Assembly (NCBI RefSeq): GCF_007922615.2
Contig: NZ_CP042301.2
Location: forward strand, 1,674,001-1,738,000
Source: Nitratireductor mangrovi
GTDB taxonomy: Bacteria; Pseudomonadota; Alphaproteobacteria; Rhizobiales; Rhizobiaceae
DNA length: 64,000 nt
Reading direction: 5' to 3'
Positions within the stretch are counted from its first letter, which is position 1, and the number at the start of each line of letters is the position of its first letter. Both the position numbers and the translations under genes were made by a program. A model generated the notes under the pieces. The model ran no database searches, was not told the DNA's origin, and saw nothing but the letters and a program-made list of their open reading frames with translations. Shown one piece after another: positions 8,963 through 18,650 of the stretch.

Positions 8963-9990
8963 CAGCGCGCCTCCTTGAAGCGAAGCCGCGGGTCGATGAT
9001 CAGGAGCACGACGTCGATGATCAGGTTGGCGACGATGAAGAAGAAGCCGGAGACCAGCACCACGGCCATGACCGCGTTCAGATCCTTCTGCAGGATGGCC
9101 TCAAGACCGTAGGAAGCGAACCCACCCCAGGAAAAGACCAGCTCCACAACGAAGGCGTTGCCGATCAGCGAGGCGAATTCGAGCCCCATGATGGTGAGGG
9201 GCGCGATCGAGGACAGCTTGAGAAGATAGCGAAAGATGATGACGCGGTCGGGAACACCGAACGATTTGAGTGTCAGCACGTGGTCCCGGCGCTGGTGCTC
9301 GATCATCGCCGAGCGGGTGATGCGCGTCACCTGTCCGATACCGGCCATGGCAAGCGCCAACGCCGGGAACAGGATGTGCTGCAAGGCGCTGACAAAGACG
9401 TCGAGACGGCCATGCACGATGGAATCGAACAGGAGCAGCCCGGTCGGGCCCTGCGGTGCGGCCAGCGTGTAGTCGATACGGCCGAGGATCGGCCACCCCG
9501 GGAAAAAGTTGGCCGCCGCCAGTTGCAGCAGGATGGCGAACAGGAAACTCGGCATGGTGACGCCGACGATCGAGAACAGCCGCCCGGTATTGTCGATCCA
9601 GCTGTTACGGTAACGCGCCGTGATCACCCCGAGCGGGACCGAAATCACGACCATCAGGAAAACGGTCACCAGCACCAGTTCCAGCGTGGCGGGCAGGAGT
9701 TCAAGAATTTCGATCGCGACCGATTTGCCGGAAATCAGCGAGCGCCCGAAGTCACCGCGCAGCGCACCGCCGAGATAGTTGACGTATTGGACGATGATCG
9801 GATCGTCGAGGCCCATCTCGAGGCGCATCTGCTCGACCTGCTCGGGCGTGGCGCTCGGCCCGAGCGCAATGCGCGCCGGATCGCCCGGCACCACACGGGC
9901 CAGGACGAAGATCATCAGCGACAGGACGAGCATGACGCCGGCAAAGCCGACCAGCCGTCTCAGCATGACGTCGATTGAGTTGGTTTGCAT
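8962..9990 (-). CDS. ABC transporter permease, DppB type
   Basis: A permease of about 342 residues, partner of the DppC-type protein. The N-terminal helix MLRRLVGFAGVMLVLSLMIF is followed by the conserved RVVPGDPARIALGPSATPEQ periplasmic segment found in DppB/OppB. Three ATG codons (10020, 9990, 9966) are in frame and none has a strong ribosome-binding site; 9990 is chosen because it leaves a normal-length N-terminus. This is the first gene of the minus-strand operon that runs permease, permease, ATPase, hydantoinase-like, two DUF917 proteins, binding protein. Confidence 0.88.
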   Translation of the reverse strand: MQTNSIDVMLRRLVGFAGVMLVLSLMIFVLARVVPGDPARIALGPSATPEQVEQMRLEMGLDDPIIVQYVNYLGGALRGDFGRSLISGKSVAIEILELLPATLELVLVTVFLMVVISVPLGVITARYRNSWIDNTGRLFSIVGVTMPSFLFAILLQLAAANFFPGWPILGRIDYTLAAPQGPTGLLLFDSIVHGRLDVFVSALQHILFPALALAMAGIGQVTRITRSAMIEHQRRDHVLTLKSFGVPDRVIIFRYLLKLSSIAPLTIMGLEFASLIGNAFVVELVFSWGGFASYGLEAILQKDLNAVMAVVLVSGFFFIVANLIIDVVLLIIDPRLRFKEAR

Positions 9991-10143
9991 CGACCGACCC
10001 GGTTCCGCCTCGGGCGGCATTCGCTGCCGCGCTGTTCTTGTCGGAAGACTGTCGTGAAGGGGTCAGGTCAATCAAGATCACGAAAGTATGGGTTTTGATC
10101 GAATGGGTATAGGTTTTTGGGCGCGTGGTGGCCTTTTGCCGAC
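9991..10143 (-). promoter_or_regulatory. Probable promoter region of the cyclic-amide operon, with ATGGGT repeats
   Basis: This gap separates the first permease from the LuxR/MalT-like regulator gene. On the plus strand ATGGGT occurs at 10088-10093 and 10103-10108, followed by ATAGGT at 10109-10114, with GATC just before each of the first two blocks (10076 and 10097, 21 bases apart). These repeats are candidates for activator binding by an adjacent LuxR-type protein. No convincing -35/-10 pair was identified. Confidence 0.35.
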
Positions 10144-12114
10144 CTATGCAACCCAGCCGAGCGCCTTGGCGGTCGCGATCGCCTCGGCACGGCGCCGGCA
10201 GCCGATCTTTCGGAAGATGTTGGAAAGGTGGAACTTGACCGTCACCTCGGAGAGACCGAGTTGCCTGGCGACGAACTTGTTCGATCCGCCTTCGACCACC
10301 AGCAAGAGCACCTTCATCTCCTGCCTGGTCAGTCCGGCCCGGCGCGGGCCGTCGGATGCGGGCGTGTCGAGCGCCCGTACCCTTCGCATGATCTGGCGCA
10401 CATCATTGGAGGCAAGTGCGAATTCGCGGATACGCTTGTCTTCGAGAAGCCTGTCAAGGAACTGCGTTTCCTCAGCCAGCGGCATGATGGTGCCGAGCCG
10501 GGCGCACGCCTCCAGCGCCTTGACGAGCTCGGAGCGCGCAGTGGTCATGTCGCGGTGCAGCTTTGCCAGATGGGCCGCCCACAGCCGCAAGGTCACCGCC
10601 TGGCGGTCGGTGAGATGACCGTTGCGCAGGAACTCGGTCACCTGTTCGCGTAGCAGTGGCCGCGACGGCACCTCCCAGATCAGATGCCGAAGCCAGGCCA
10701 GCACAAGCGCAATCTCCTGCGGGTCGACAAGGCGGACGAGGTTTTCGACAGCACCTTCGACCCAGGTGCGGTTGACGCGCGACTGGAGCGCCGTCAGCAG
10801 GTCGGAAGCTTCTTGCCAGCGGTTGCCGTTTTGCAGCACCGCCACTTCGCGCAGCGTGATGACGAGGCGGAAGCGGTTGGAGCGCCATTCCTGCACGCGC
10901 CATTTGTCGAGGAAGACCCGGGCCGCTGCGGGCGCCACGTGGCGGCTGAGTGCCAGTCCACCATAGTTGATCGCCAACTCGGCCACCGTCGGCCAGATCT
11001 CGCCATAGGCGAAGCGGTCGAACTCCTCGTTCAGGAAGCGCACCAGCGTGCGCACGTCGCCTTGCTCGTAGCGGATTACCGCCTTCACCAGTCCGAGTAT
11101 GCGCGCATCAGAGGGTGTGTCGAAAGGCACCTTGGCCAGCGATTCATCGGCATCGCGCACATGGGTTTCGGCAAAGCTCATCGCGCCGCGCATAAGGCAC
11201 AGGATCGCCTGGTAGAGATCGATGTAGAAGCCAAGCAGGTGCGCGTCGGCCTGGCGGTAGTGATGGCGGGCGCGCCGGGCAATCTCGTCGGCGGCGTCAT
11301 ATTCGCGCCGCCTGACAACCACCTCCAGCATGGCATTGTAGAAGCTGCCGCGTTGCAAATGATCGTCGAGCGGCACCTCGCCGAGCGCATCGAAAACCAT
11401 GTCACGCATTGCATCGGTGATGGCAATGTCCTCGTACATTGCCATCAGGAAACGGAACAGCCGGAAATCGAGCGGAAACCGCTCGGTGTCGCGCAGCACG
11501 CGCGTGACATCGTGGGCGTCGGCGCCGAAGCGGCGGCTGATGAGGTGGCGGGCACGGGCAACATTGCCCGACTTCAGCGCATGCATGGCATAGGCGAAGA
11601 CGAGCACGTTCTCGCCCTCCTGCATGGCCTCCGGAAACCCCTGCAGCGTATCAAGACAAGGCTCCAGCCCATGGAAATGCATGAAGAATTCGCCGCCGCC
11701 AACCTTGAAGAGACGCAGCGCCTCATCAAAATCGCCGCGCTGCTGCGCGGCAACGATCGCGGCAACCGTATCGTCCTGCGTACCAGTCCGTATTCCAGCC
11801 GACAGGTCAAGGTGCAACGCCGCGCGGAAATGAACCGCCAACTCGGGATGTCGGAACGCAACTCGACCGGCTGCCCTGTCGAAGAGGATGGCATTGGCAA
11901 GCCGCTCGCAAAGGCCGGTTAGAGCGGCTGGATCGACGCCGTTCGCGTCAAGCCCGTTGCCAGCTAACGTCAGGGCTGCGAGCACGGTCCGTTCGCCTGG
12001 CGTCAGGGTCGGGAGGATGTCGGCGGCGATCAACGCCCCGGGAACGACCGGCTGCGTGGCGCCGGCATCGCTCGTGGGCCGACCGGCGGTTTCCGTATTG
12101 CTGGCAGCAGACAT
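10144..12114 (-). CDS. LuxR family regulator, large MalT/LAL-like architecture without visible ATPase
   Basis: A 656-residue regulator. The last 63 residues (from about 594) are a LuxR-type helix-turn-helix: GLTRQEMKVLLLVVEGGSNK, then FVARQLGLSEVTVKFHLSNI. The body is rich in helical, TPR-like sequence, as in the C-terminal sensor arm of MalT. No Walker A motif was seen, so it lacks the ATPase part of a full MalT. ATG 12114 follows GGAAGGC; the longer open frame upstream runs into selO and is antisense-like. It ends 124-154 bases before the peptide-type operon in the same direction and is a good candidate for its activator. Confidence 0.85.
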   Translation of the reverse strand: MSAASNTETAGRPTSDAGATQPVVPGALIAADILPTLTPGERTVLAALTLAGNGLDANGVDPAALTGLCERLANAILFDRAAGRVAFRHPELAVHFRAALHLDLSAGIRTGTQDDTVAAIVAAQQRGDFDEALRLFKVGGGEFFMHFHGLEPCLDTLQGFPEAMQEGENVLVFAYAMHALKSGNVARARHLISRRFGADAHDVTRVLRDTERFPLDFRLFRFLMAMYEDIAITDAMRDMVFDALGEVPLDDHLQRGSFYNAMLEVVVRRREYDAADEIARRARHHYRQADAHLLGFYIDLYQAILCLMRGAMSFAETHVRDADESLAKVPFDTPSDARILGLVKAVIRYEQGDVRTLVRFLNEEFDRFAYGEIWPTVAELAINYGGLALSRHVAPAAARVFLDKWRVQEWRSNRFRLVITLREVAVLQNGNRWQEASDLLTALQSRVNRTWVEGAVENLVRLVDPQEIALVLAWLRHLIWEVPSRPLLREQVTEFLRNGHLTDRQAVTLRLWAAHLAKLHRDMTTARSELVKALEACARLGTIMPLAEETQFLDRLLEDKRIREFALASNDVRQIMRRVRALDTPASDGPRRAGLTRQEMKVLLLVVEGGSNKFVARQLGLSEVTVKFHLSNIFRKIGCRRRAEAIATAKALGWVA

Positions 12115-12200
12115 CGAGCCTTCCGCGTGTGGTCGGGACCGGAGTGACCTAGCGCAGCCGCCTTGCTTCTGTCCAACGCGCCCCGCTCGACGTGGCGTCG

Positions 12201-13721
12201 CTAGGTTCCGCAGAAGGTTCGCAACACCCGCTCGTCCGGCCGCGGGGGTTCCGCGTAGTGGTCGAAGCCCGGCTGCTCGTCGAACGGTCGCGCCGTCACG
12301 GCAAGCAATTCCTCGAAAGGCGCGTAGTCGCCCTGCTCCACCGCCGCCACAATAACTGCCTCGACGCGGTGGTTGCGGGCAATATAGCGCGGATTGACGC
12401 CGCGCATCGCAGCGCAACGCTCTTCGGCCTCCAGGGGCTCTTGGGCGAGGCGCGCTCGCCAGCGTTCCGCCCACGCATCAAACTGTGTCGGATCGGCAAA
12501 TTGCGCCCGCGCCTGGCCACCCCGCCCCGGCACGACCTCATCGGCCAAGCCTCGGAAGGTCAGCGTGAAATCGGCCTCGTTCTCGGCCATCGCCTCCATC
12601 AAGGAAGCGGCCAGATCCGTGTCGCCTTCCATCTCCGTCGTGAGGCCCAGCTTGCGGCGCATGCCGCCGCGGAAGACCTGCTCGTAGCGCCCCTGGAACG
12701 CGCCGAGCGCCCCTTCCGCCAGCTTTACCGCGTCCTCCTGCTCTTCGCTCAAGAGCGGCAGCAACGTTTCGGCGAAGCGGGCAAGGTTCCAGACCGCGAT
12801 CCGCGGCTGATTGGCGTAGGCGTAGCGCCCCATCTGGTCGATCGAACTGAATACGGTCGCCGGATGGTAGGCATCCATGAAGGCGCAAGGGCCATAATCG
12901 ATGGTTTCGCCGGCAACGGCCATGTTGTCGGTATTCATGACGCCGTGGATGAAGCCGACCAGCATCCAGCGCGCAACGAGCTCCGCCACTGCGCCGGTGA
13001 CCGCTTCTAGGAGCGCGAATGCCGGTTGCGTCGCACCTCGAAGATGCGGGTAATGGCGCGCAATGACGTAGTCGGCCAGAGTGCGCACCGCGTCTGTGTC
13101 GCCGCGCGCGGCAAAGAACTGGAAGGTGCCGATCCGCACATGGCTGGAGGCGACGCGGGCAAGCACCGCGCCAGGAAGCCGCGTCTCGCGATAGACCCAT
13201 TCGCCGGTGGTGACCGCGCCGAGGGTGCGCGTGGTCGGAATACCGAGAGCGGCCATCGCCTCGCCGACGACATATTCACGCAGCACCGGGCCGAGCGCGG
13301 CGCGGCCGTCGCCGGCGCGAGAAAAGCGGGTTGGTCCCGAGCCCTTGAGCTGGATGTCGCGGCGGCGCCCATCGGCGTCAAGCACCTCGCCGATCAGCAT
13401 CGCGCGGCCGTCGCCGAGTTGCGGCACGAACTGGCCGAACTGGTGTCCGGCATAAGCTTCGGCAATCGGCTCGGCGCCCACCGGGAAGGAATTACCGGCG
13501 AGCATGGCAATACCTTCCGGTCCGGACAGCCAATCGGGATCGATGTTGAGTTGCCGGGCGAGCGCCTCGTTGACCTTGATGAGCTTCGGGTCCGCCACCG
13601 GCATCGGCGCGACGCGCTCGAAAAAGCGCTCCGCCAATCGCACATAGCTGTTGTCGAACGCGATCGGACCGCCATCAGCGCCTGGCGCCGCCGTTCTTGC
13701 TGCAGTCGTGCTTGCGGACAT
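12201..13721 (-). CDS. selO: Protein adenylyltransferase SelO (YdiU/UPF0061)
   Basis: A 506-residue pseudokinase-fold enzyme that transfers AMP to Ser, Thr or Tyr of proteins, linked to redox stress. Family blocks are visible: [20 protein letters not shown] near the start, [38 protein letters not shown], and the [20 protein letters not shown] metal-binding region. The chain ends FCGT, with a cysteine near the C-terminus where animal SelO has selenocysteine. ATG 13721 follows AAGGATC; upstream sequence in the open frame has no family similarity. It is a stand-alone gene between the LuxR-type regulator and pyrE. Confidence 0.95.
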   Translation of the reverse strand: MSASTTAARTAAPGADGGPIAFDNSYVRLAERFFERVAPMPVADPKLIKVNEALARQLNIDPDWLSGPEGIAMLAGNSFPVGAEPIAEAYAGHQFGQFVPQLGDGRAMLIGEVLDADGRRRDIQLKGSGPTRFSRAGDGRAALGPVLREYVVGEAMAALGIPTTRTLGAVTTGEWVYRETRLPGAVLARVASSHVRIGTFQFFAARGDTDAVRTLADYVIARHYPHLRGATQPAFALLEAVTGAVAELVARWMLVGFIHGVMNTDNMAVAGETIDYGPCAFMDAYHPATVFSSIDQMGRYAYANQPRIAVWNLARFAETLLPLLSEEQEDAVKLAEGALGAFQGRYEQVFRGGMRRKLGLTTEMEGDTDLAASLMEAMAENEADFTLTFRGLADEVVPGRGGQARAQFADPTQFDAWAERWRARLAQEPLEAEERCAAMRGVNPRYIARNHRVEAVIVAAVEQGDYAPFEELLAVTARPFDEQPGFDHYAEPPRPDERVLRTFCGT

Positions 13722-13855
13722 GATCCTTCGGTCTAGCCGTTTCCTCGCATCCGTTTCTAGCACAGCGGCAGGGTGCGTGTCGCGGAGCGCCAAGCCGCCC
13801 ATGCCTTCACGGGCTCAACGGTTGGCGGTCCGCGTCGTTCCCCGGACAGAACCGC

Positions 13856-14551
13856 TCAGCCAGCGAGCTCGGAGATCCCGCCATGATCCGCGGACCATGC
13901 GAGTGGCTTTTTCAGAAAGCTCTCCACTTCGGCCAGCGTTGCGGCATCGAAACGCGCCTCATCGCGGCAGACATTGAGCACATCCCACCAGGTCGCGAGA
14001 TAATGAAGCCGCATCCCCGCGGCTTTCAGGCGGTCCGGTGCGTCCGGAAAGATGTCGTAGTAGAAGACCGCGAACGTGTCGGTGACGCTGGCGCCAGCTG
14101 TCCTCAGCGCCTCGGCGAACTTGATCTTGCTGCCGCCGTCAGTGGTCAGGTCCTCGACCAGAAGCACGCGGCGGCCATCAACCGGTGCGCCCTCGATCTG
14201 GGCATCGCGGCCGAAACCCTTCGGCTTCTTGCGCACATAGTTCATCGGCAGGCCCATACGGTCGGACAGCCACGCCGCGAACGGGATGCCCGCCGTCTCG
14301 CCGCCGACGACGGCGTCGAACTGCTCGAACCCGACCTGGCGGAAGACCACCGAAGCCGCGAAGTCCATGATGGCCGCGCGGATGCGCGGATAGGAGATCA
14401 GCTTGCGGCAGTCGATATAGACCGGGCTCGCTAGCCCGGACGTGAAGGTATAGGGCTCGTCGGCGCGAAAATGCACCGCCTCGATCTCCAGCAGCATGCG
14501 GGCGACGCTTTTTGCAATCAGCTCACGGTCGGGAAAGGTGTTGGAAAACAT
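13856..14551 (-). CDS. pyrE: Orotate phosphoribosyltransferase
   Basis: A 231-residue enzyme joining orotate to PRPP to give OMP in pyrimidine synthesis. The PRPP-binding motif [14 protein letters not shown] and the region [20 protein letters not shown] are clear, and length matches the rhizobial PyrE form. ATG 14551 follows GAGGAAAAAAG. It lies 51 bases downstream of pyrC in the same direction, so the two pyrimidine genes form an operon. Confidence 0.96.
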   Translation of the reverse strand: MFSNTFPDRELIAKSVARMLLEIEAVHFRADEPYTFTSGLASPVYIDCRKLISYPRIRAAIMDFAASVVFRQVGFEQFDAVVGGETAGIPFAAWLSDRMGLPMNYVRKKPKGFGRDAQIEGAPVDGRRVLLVEDLTTDGGSKIKFAEALRTAGASVTDTFAVFYYDIFPDAPDRLKAAGMRLHYLATWWDVLNVCRDEARFDAATLAEVESFLKKPLAWSADHGGISELAG

Positions 14552-14602
14552 CGATCTTTTTTCCTCGCGATAGGAGGCGCAACCGCGGCTGGCGGCTGCC
14601 CG

Positions 14603-15652
14603 TCAGTTGGCCTCATTGGCCACGGTCCAGTGAATCGGGAACATGGGATCGAAGACGGTGACGGGCCCGTCGCCGGTCTCCACGCTGGCCGGGAAATGAA
14701 TAGCTTCCGTCGACCGAACCAGCGTGATCCTGTCCTCGTTGGCCGGCAGGCGGTAGAACGCAGGGCCATTCAGTGAGACGAAGGCCTCGAGCCGGTCGAG
14801 AGCGCCCTCCTCCTCGAACACATGCGCCAGGCAGGAGAGCGTGTTGATTGACGAAAAGATGCCGGCGCAGCCACAGGCACATTCCTTCAGCGCATCGAGG
14901 TGCGGCGCCGAGTCCGTGCCGAGGAAGAAGCGCCTGTCACCCGACGTCGCCGCTTTGCGCAACGCCAGCCGGTGTTCTTCGCGCTTGGCGACCGGCAGGC
15001 AGTAATAATGCGGGCGGATACCGCCAGCAAGGATCGCATTTCGGTTGATGATCAGGTGATGGGTGGTGATCGTGGCGGCGAGGTTGTCGCCACCAGCGGT
15101 GGCGTAGTCGACGCCGTCCCTGGTCGTGAGATGCTCCATGACCACGCGCAGTTCCGGAATGCGCCGCAGCAGCGGATCAAGCACCCGTTCGATGAACACC
15201 GCTTCGCGATCGAAGATGTCGACCGCCGGGTCGGTCACCTCGCCGTGGACGCAGAGCGGCATGCCGATCGCCGCCATCTTTTCCAGCACCGGCAACACTT
15301 TCTCGATGTCGCGTACGCCGCTCTGCGAATTGGTGGTCGCACCGGCGGGATAAAGTTTGACCGCCGTCACCACACCGTCGCGGAAGCCGGCCTCGACATC
15401 GGCCGGTTTGGTCGCCTCGGTGAGGTAGAGCGTCATCAGCGGTTGGAACGCCGAACCTGGCGGCAGCGCCATTTCGATCCGGTTGCGATAGGCTGCTGCA
15501 TCGGCGACGGTTACGACCGGAGGCACCAGATTGGGCATGATGATGGCACGGGCAAAATGCCCTGCGCTGTATGGCAGAACGCCTGCCAGCATCGCGCCGT
15601 CGCGCAGATGCAGGTGCCAGTCATCCGGTTTCCTGATCGTCAGGCTGTTCAA
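14603..15652 (-). CDS. pyrC: Dihydroorotase
   Basis: A 349-residue zinc amidohydrolase that interconverts carbamoyl-aspartate and dihydroorotate, about the size of E. coli PyrC (348). Metal ligands are visible: DWHLHLRDG near the N-terminus, the lysine of [11 protein letters not shown] that is carbamylated in the family, [18 protein letters not shown] and GTDSAPH. The start is TTG 15652, supported by GGGAG seven bases upstream and by the N-terminus [18 protein letters not shown] aligning with the family; no in-frame ATG fits. The weak start codon is a minor oddity. Confidence 0.95.
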   Translation of the reverse strand: MNSLTIRKPDDWHLHLRDGAMLAGVLPYSAGHFARAIIMPNLVPPVVTVADAAAYRNRIEMALPPGSAFQPLMTLYLTEATKPADVEAGFRDGVVTAVKLYPAGATTNSQSGVRDIEKVLPVLEKMAAIGMPLCVHGEVTDPAVDIFDREAVFIERVLDPLLRRIPELRVVMEHLTTRDGVDYATAGGDNLAATITTHHLIINRNAILAGGIRPHYYCLPVAKREEHRLALRKAATSGDRRFFLGTDSAPHLDALKECACGCAGIFSSINTLSCLAHVFEEEGALDRLEAFVSLNGPAFYRLPANEDRITLVRSTEAIHFPASVETGDGPVTVFDPMFPIHWTVANEAN

Positions 15653-15790
15653 ATGCGGGCTCCCGGCTTGCGTTCCGGTCCCTTTCGCACGAAGCAGCGC
15701 GGGGCGGAATACCGCGTGCGTGGATTATCCCAGCCTTTTCGGCCCACGATCCCTCTGAAGCGACAGCCGAACGGTGGTGCTCGCCAGCCC

Positions 15791-16558
15791 CTAACCTTCC
15801 AGCCGCGCTTTCAGCCGCGCAACGTCACCGGCGTCAAGCCCGATCCCGGCGAGGTAGCCCGGCGCACCCCCGTGCTGCGTCTCCAGATGGTCGAGCGTTG
15901 ACCGCATCGTCGCCGGCGGACAGCCGAGATAGGCATCCACCAGCGCCGGGTCGGCGCCCTGGGCCAGCGCCTTCTGCCGGTAGCCGTCGAGCAGAGGCGC
16001 GGCGACGGTTTCGGTCAGCGCGTAGTCGGCGATGACCGTGTCTTCATCGACGCCGGCGAGGCGGAGGAGAATTGCGGCAATGATGCCGGTGCGGTCCTTG
16101 CCGACGCTGCAGTGGAAAAGCACCATGCGCGGTCCCGCTGCCGCGATTGCTGCAAACACCTGCGCCATCGCCTCGCGGCAGTCGTCGAGTGCCTCGCGGT
16201 AGCGTGCTGCCATATCGAACAGCCTGCCGTCATTGTGCAAAGTCGGGATCGGGGCCAGGGCGCCGAACAGCGGCAACGAATGAAACTCGACGGCTTCATG
16301 GCTATCGAAGGGATTTGGGTGGCGCTCAACCTCGCGCGGGCTGCGCAGGTCGATCACCGTGCCGAGTCCCATCTCAATGAGCCGAGCCTGTGAGGCCGCA
16401 CCGAGTTGGGCCGGTCCGCCGCTTCTGAGTACCGAGCGCCAACGCGTGCTCGCGCCAGACACTGTTTCGTAGCCACCGAGGTCGCGCAGATTGTGGAGGC
16501 CTTCGAGAGCGATCACCCGCTCCGGCGGCTCCTGCGTCTGCGAGTTCCTGTCAGTCAT
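15791..16558 (-). CDS. Tyrosine-protein phosphatase, Y_phosphatase3 family
   Basis: A 255-residue cysteine phosphatase. The catalytic P-loop HCSVGKDRTG contains the nucleophilic Cys and the Arg of the CX5R motif, and LHNLRDLGGY near the N-terminus is the usual opening block of this family. A long C-terminal helical part follows, with DAYLGCPPATMRSTL. ATG 16558 was chosen over an upstream in-frame start because the family block begins soon after it. Substrate is not evident; some family members act on phosphoinositides or phosphotyrosine. Confidence 0.88.
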   Translation of the reverse strand: MTDRNSQTQEPPERVIALEGLHNLRDLGGYETVSGASTRWRSVLRSGGPAQLGAASQARLIEMGLGTVIDLRSPREVERHPNPFDSHEAVEFHSLPLFGALAPIPTLHNDGRLFDMAARYREALDDCREAMAQVFAAIAAAGPRMVLFHCSVGKDRTGIIAAILLRLAGVDEDTVIADYALTETVAAPLLDGYRQKALAQGADPALVDAYLGCPPATMRSTLDHLETQHGGAPGYLAGIGLDAGDVARLKARLEG

Positions 16559-16682
16559 CGCCACTCTCAACCGCGGCCCGTGCAACACAGACGATCGTAT
16601 AGTAACCGCTCCGCGCGCCAGCAAGTCCGTGACCGGCATGCATTAGCAGGCACGGTCGTGACGTCGTGGTGACAGGCGCGTC

Positions 16683-17636
16683 TCAGCCGAGATCAAGGGT
16701 CCAGTTCTGGCCGACAAGGTCCTTGCCGAAGGAATGATGGTGTTCTTCCTCGACCAGAGTGAAGCCGGTCGCCTGATAAATCTTGCGTGCCGAGACCAGG
16801 ACGTCGTTGGTCCACAACGTCAGCGTGCGGTACCCCTTGGACCGGGCGAAGCGGATCACCTCCTCAACGAGCCTGCGACCGATGCCGAGCCCTCGCGCCG
16901 ACGGCTCCACGTAAAGGAGGCGCAGCTTGGCGACCTCGTCACTGGCCCTGACGCAGAAGATGGAGCCGACGACCTCACCATGCCGTTCGGCGATCCAGCA
17001 GCGTTCACAGGTCGGGTCCAACTGTTCGATGAATTGGCTGACGATGCCGGCGATCAGCCCCTCGAAACGTTGATCCAGACCGAAATCGTCGTGATAAAGC
17101 CGCGCCTGTCGATGCACGATCCAGCCATAATCGCCAGGTTCCGGCTGCCGCAGCAGATAGGGCTCGGAGGGCGATCCGCGTGGACCGAGGATATCGAGCA
17201 CTGTGGCCATGGCATTGACCAGCCGGCGTCGCTCGCTTTCGGGGAAGTTGCACAACAGGTTGCGGACCTCCTCGCTCGCGCCGCTGTCGAGGGGCGCGAA
17301 CGCCTCGCGCCCCTCTTCCGTCAGCGACAGCACCGATTGCCGCCGATCGGATTCGGACCGGCGCCGCTCAACCAGCCCGCGCGTTTGAAACCTCTTCAGG
17401 ATACGGCTGAGATAGCCCGCATCGAGACCCAGCGAGCGGGCCAGTTCGCCCGCGCTCAAACCATCACGGTGCGCAAGTTCGTAAAGAACACGCGCGTCGG
17501 CGAGCGAAAAATCCGACCTGAGCAGCCCCTCATTGAGGGCGCCGATCTGGCGCGTGTAGAAACGGTTGAACGCGCGCATTGCCGCGATCTGGTCAGGCGC
17601 GACATTCATGTCGGGTTCCACGGTATCATCCTCCAT
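16683..17636 (-). CDS. MarR-type regulator fused to a GNAT acetyltransferase
   Basis: A 317-residue two-domain protein. Residues about 20-150 form a MarR winged helix (LSAGELARSLGLDAGYLSRI, LVERRRSESDRRQSVLSLTE). Residues about 160-315 form a GNAT domain with the acetyl-CoA motif VEPSARGLGIGRRLVEEV. Such fusions are widespread in proteobacteria, with few characterised. ATG 17636 has no clear ribosome-binding site, and ATG 17609 is an alternative. A partial palindrome lies about 20 bases upstream and is a probable self-operator. It is transcribed away from the hydrolase gene. Confidence 0.9.
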   Translation of the reverse strand: MEDDTVEPDMNVAPDQIAAMRAFNRFYTRQIGALNEGLLRSDFSLADARVLYELAHRDGLSAGELARSLGLDAGYLSRILKRFQTRGLVERRRSESDRRQSVLSLTEEGREAFAPLDSGASEEVRNLLCNFPESERRRLVNAMATVLDILGPRGSPSEPYLLRQPEPGDYGWIVHRQARLYHDDFGLDQRFEGLIAGIVSQFIEQLDPTCERCWIAERHGEVVGSIFCVRASDEVAKLRLLYVEPSARGLGIGRRLVEEVIRFARSKGYRTLTLWTNDVLVSARKIYQATGFTLVEEEHHHSFGKDLVGQNWTLDLG

Positions 17637-17654
17637 GTGTCATGATCAAATATT

Positions 17655-17673
17655 TAGTTGCCAAAGTCAATTA
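17655..17673. promoter_or_regulatory. Candidate MarR operator
   Basis: TAGTTGCCAAAGTCAATTA is an imperfect 19-bp palindrome with six of nine base pairs matched (TA.TTG.C and G.CAA.TA arms). It lies between the divergent MarR-GNAT gene and the hydrolase gene, about 20 bases upstream of the first, which is the expected place for a MarR self-operator. Binding by the encoded protein is inferred. Confidence 0.45.
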
Positions 17674-17743
17674 ATGGAGCCAAACCATGATGCCTCGCCA
17701 AGGCCGTCACGCGTGTTAAGCTCGCGACAGGATGGAAGCAGCC

Positions 17744-18634
17744 ATGACACCGGAGCGCCTCAAGGAACTGATCCGCATACCTGTACGGCCGCGCGGCGCG
17801 CCGACGATCTTGTCCCGCGAGAGCGAAACACATGAGGATCATGTCGCCGAGCGGCTGGTCTTCGATTTCGGCGAAGGCCCGGTGCGCGGGCTGCTGACGC
17901 GGCCTGCGGCAAGGCTCGGCCCCTTCCCCGCCGTGCTTTATTGCCATGCCCACGGGAATCGATATGCGATCGGTGCATCGGAGCTGCTTGCCGGCCGGCC
18001 GAGCCTCATCTCACCCTATGGGCCGCTGCTGGCACGCGAAGGTCTTGTCGCCATGTCGGTCGACATGCCGACCTTTGGCGAACGGTCGCACGAGAGTGAA
18101 GGCGCGTTGGCCAAGGCCTTGCTGTGGCAAGGAAAAAGCCTGTTCGCGATGATGCTGGCCGATCTGCTCTCCGCCTTCGACCACCTCGCATCGCGCGACG
18201 ATGTCGATGCCGGCCGCATCGCCGCTTTCGGGCTATCGATGGGCGCCACGCAGACCTATTTCCTGGCCGCCATCGAGCCGCGCATCGCGCGCGCGGCGCA
18301 TCTTTGCTGCTACGCCGACCTTGCCAGCCTGATCGAAACCGGCGCGCACGACCTCCACGGCATCTACATGACCGTTCCCGGGTTGCTCGCCGAGACCAGT
18401 ACCGGCCGCATTGCCGGCATGGTCGCACCTCGCCCGCAACTCATTTGTACCGGCGACCACGACCCGTTGACCCCGCCCGCTGCGGTCGAGGCGGCCTATG
18501 CCGAAACGCTGACTGCCTACCGGGAAATGGATGCCGCGGACGCCCTGATCAGGCTGTCGCAGCCCGAGACGGGCCATGAGGAGACGCCGGAAATGCGCCG
18601 CGCCGTCCTCGAATTCTTGAACGCCATGACGTGA
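17744..18634 (+). CDS. Alpha/beta hydrolase (dienelactone hydrolase-like)
   Basis: A hydrolase of about 296 residues. The nucleophile elbow is GLSMGA, the oxyanion region is YCHAHGNRY, and acid and histidine candidates occur as TGDHDPLTP and GHEE, giving a full Ser-Asp-His set. No signal peptide, so cytoplasmic. ATG 17744 is preferred since GGATGGAAG lies at workable distance; ATG 17732 is in frame and possible. It diverges from the MarR-GNAT gene and may be under its control. The substrate, an ester or lactone by family, is unknown. Confidence 0.85.
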   Translation: MTPERLKELIRIPVRPRGAPTILSRESETHEDHVAERLVFDFGEGPVRGLLTRPAARLGPFPAVLYCHAHGNRYAIGASELLAGRPSLISPYGPLLAREGLVAMSVDMPTFGERSHESEGALAKALLWQGKSLFAMMLADLLSAFDHLASRDDVDAGRIAAFGLSMGATQTYFLAAIEPRIARAAHLCCYADLASLIETGAHDLHGIYMTVPGLLAETSTGRIAGMVAPRPQLICTGDHDPLTPPAAVEAAYAETLTAYREMDAADALIRLSQPETGHEETPEMRRAVLEFLNAMT

Positions 18635-18650
18635 GGCACCGCGGGACCAG

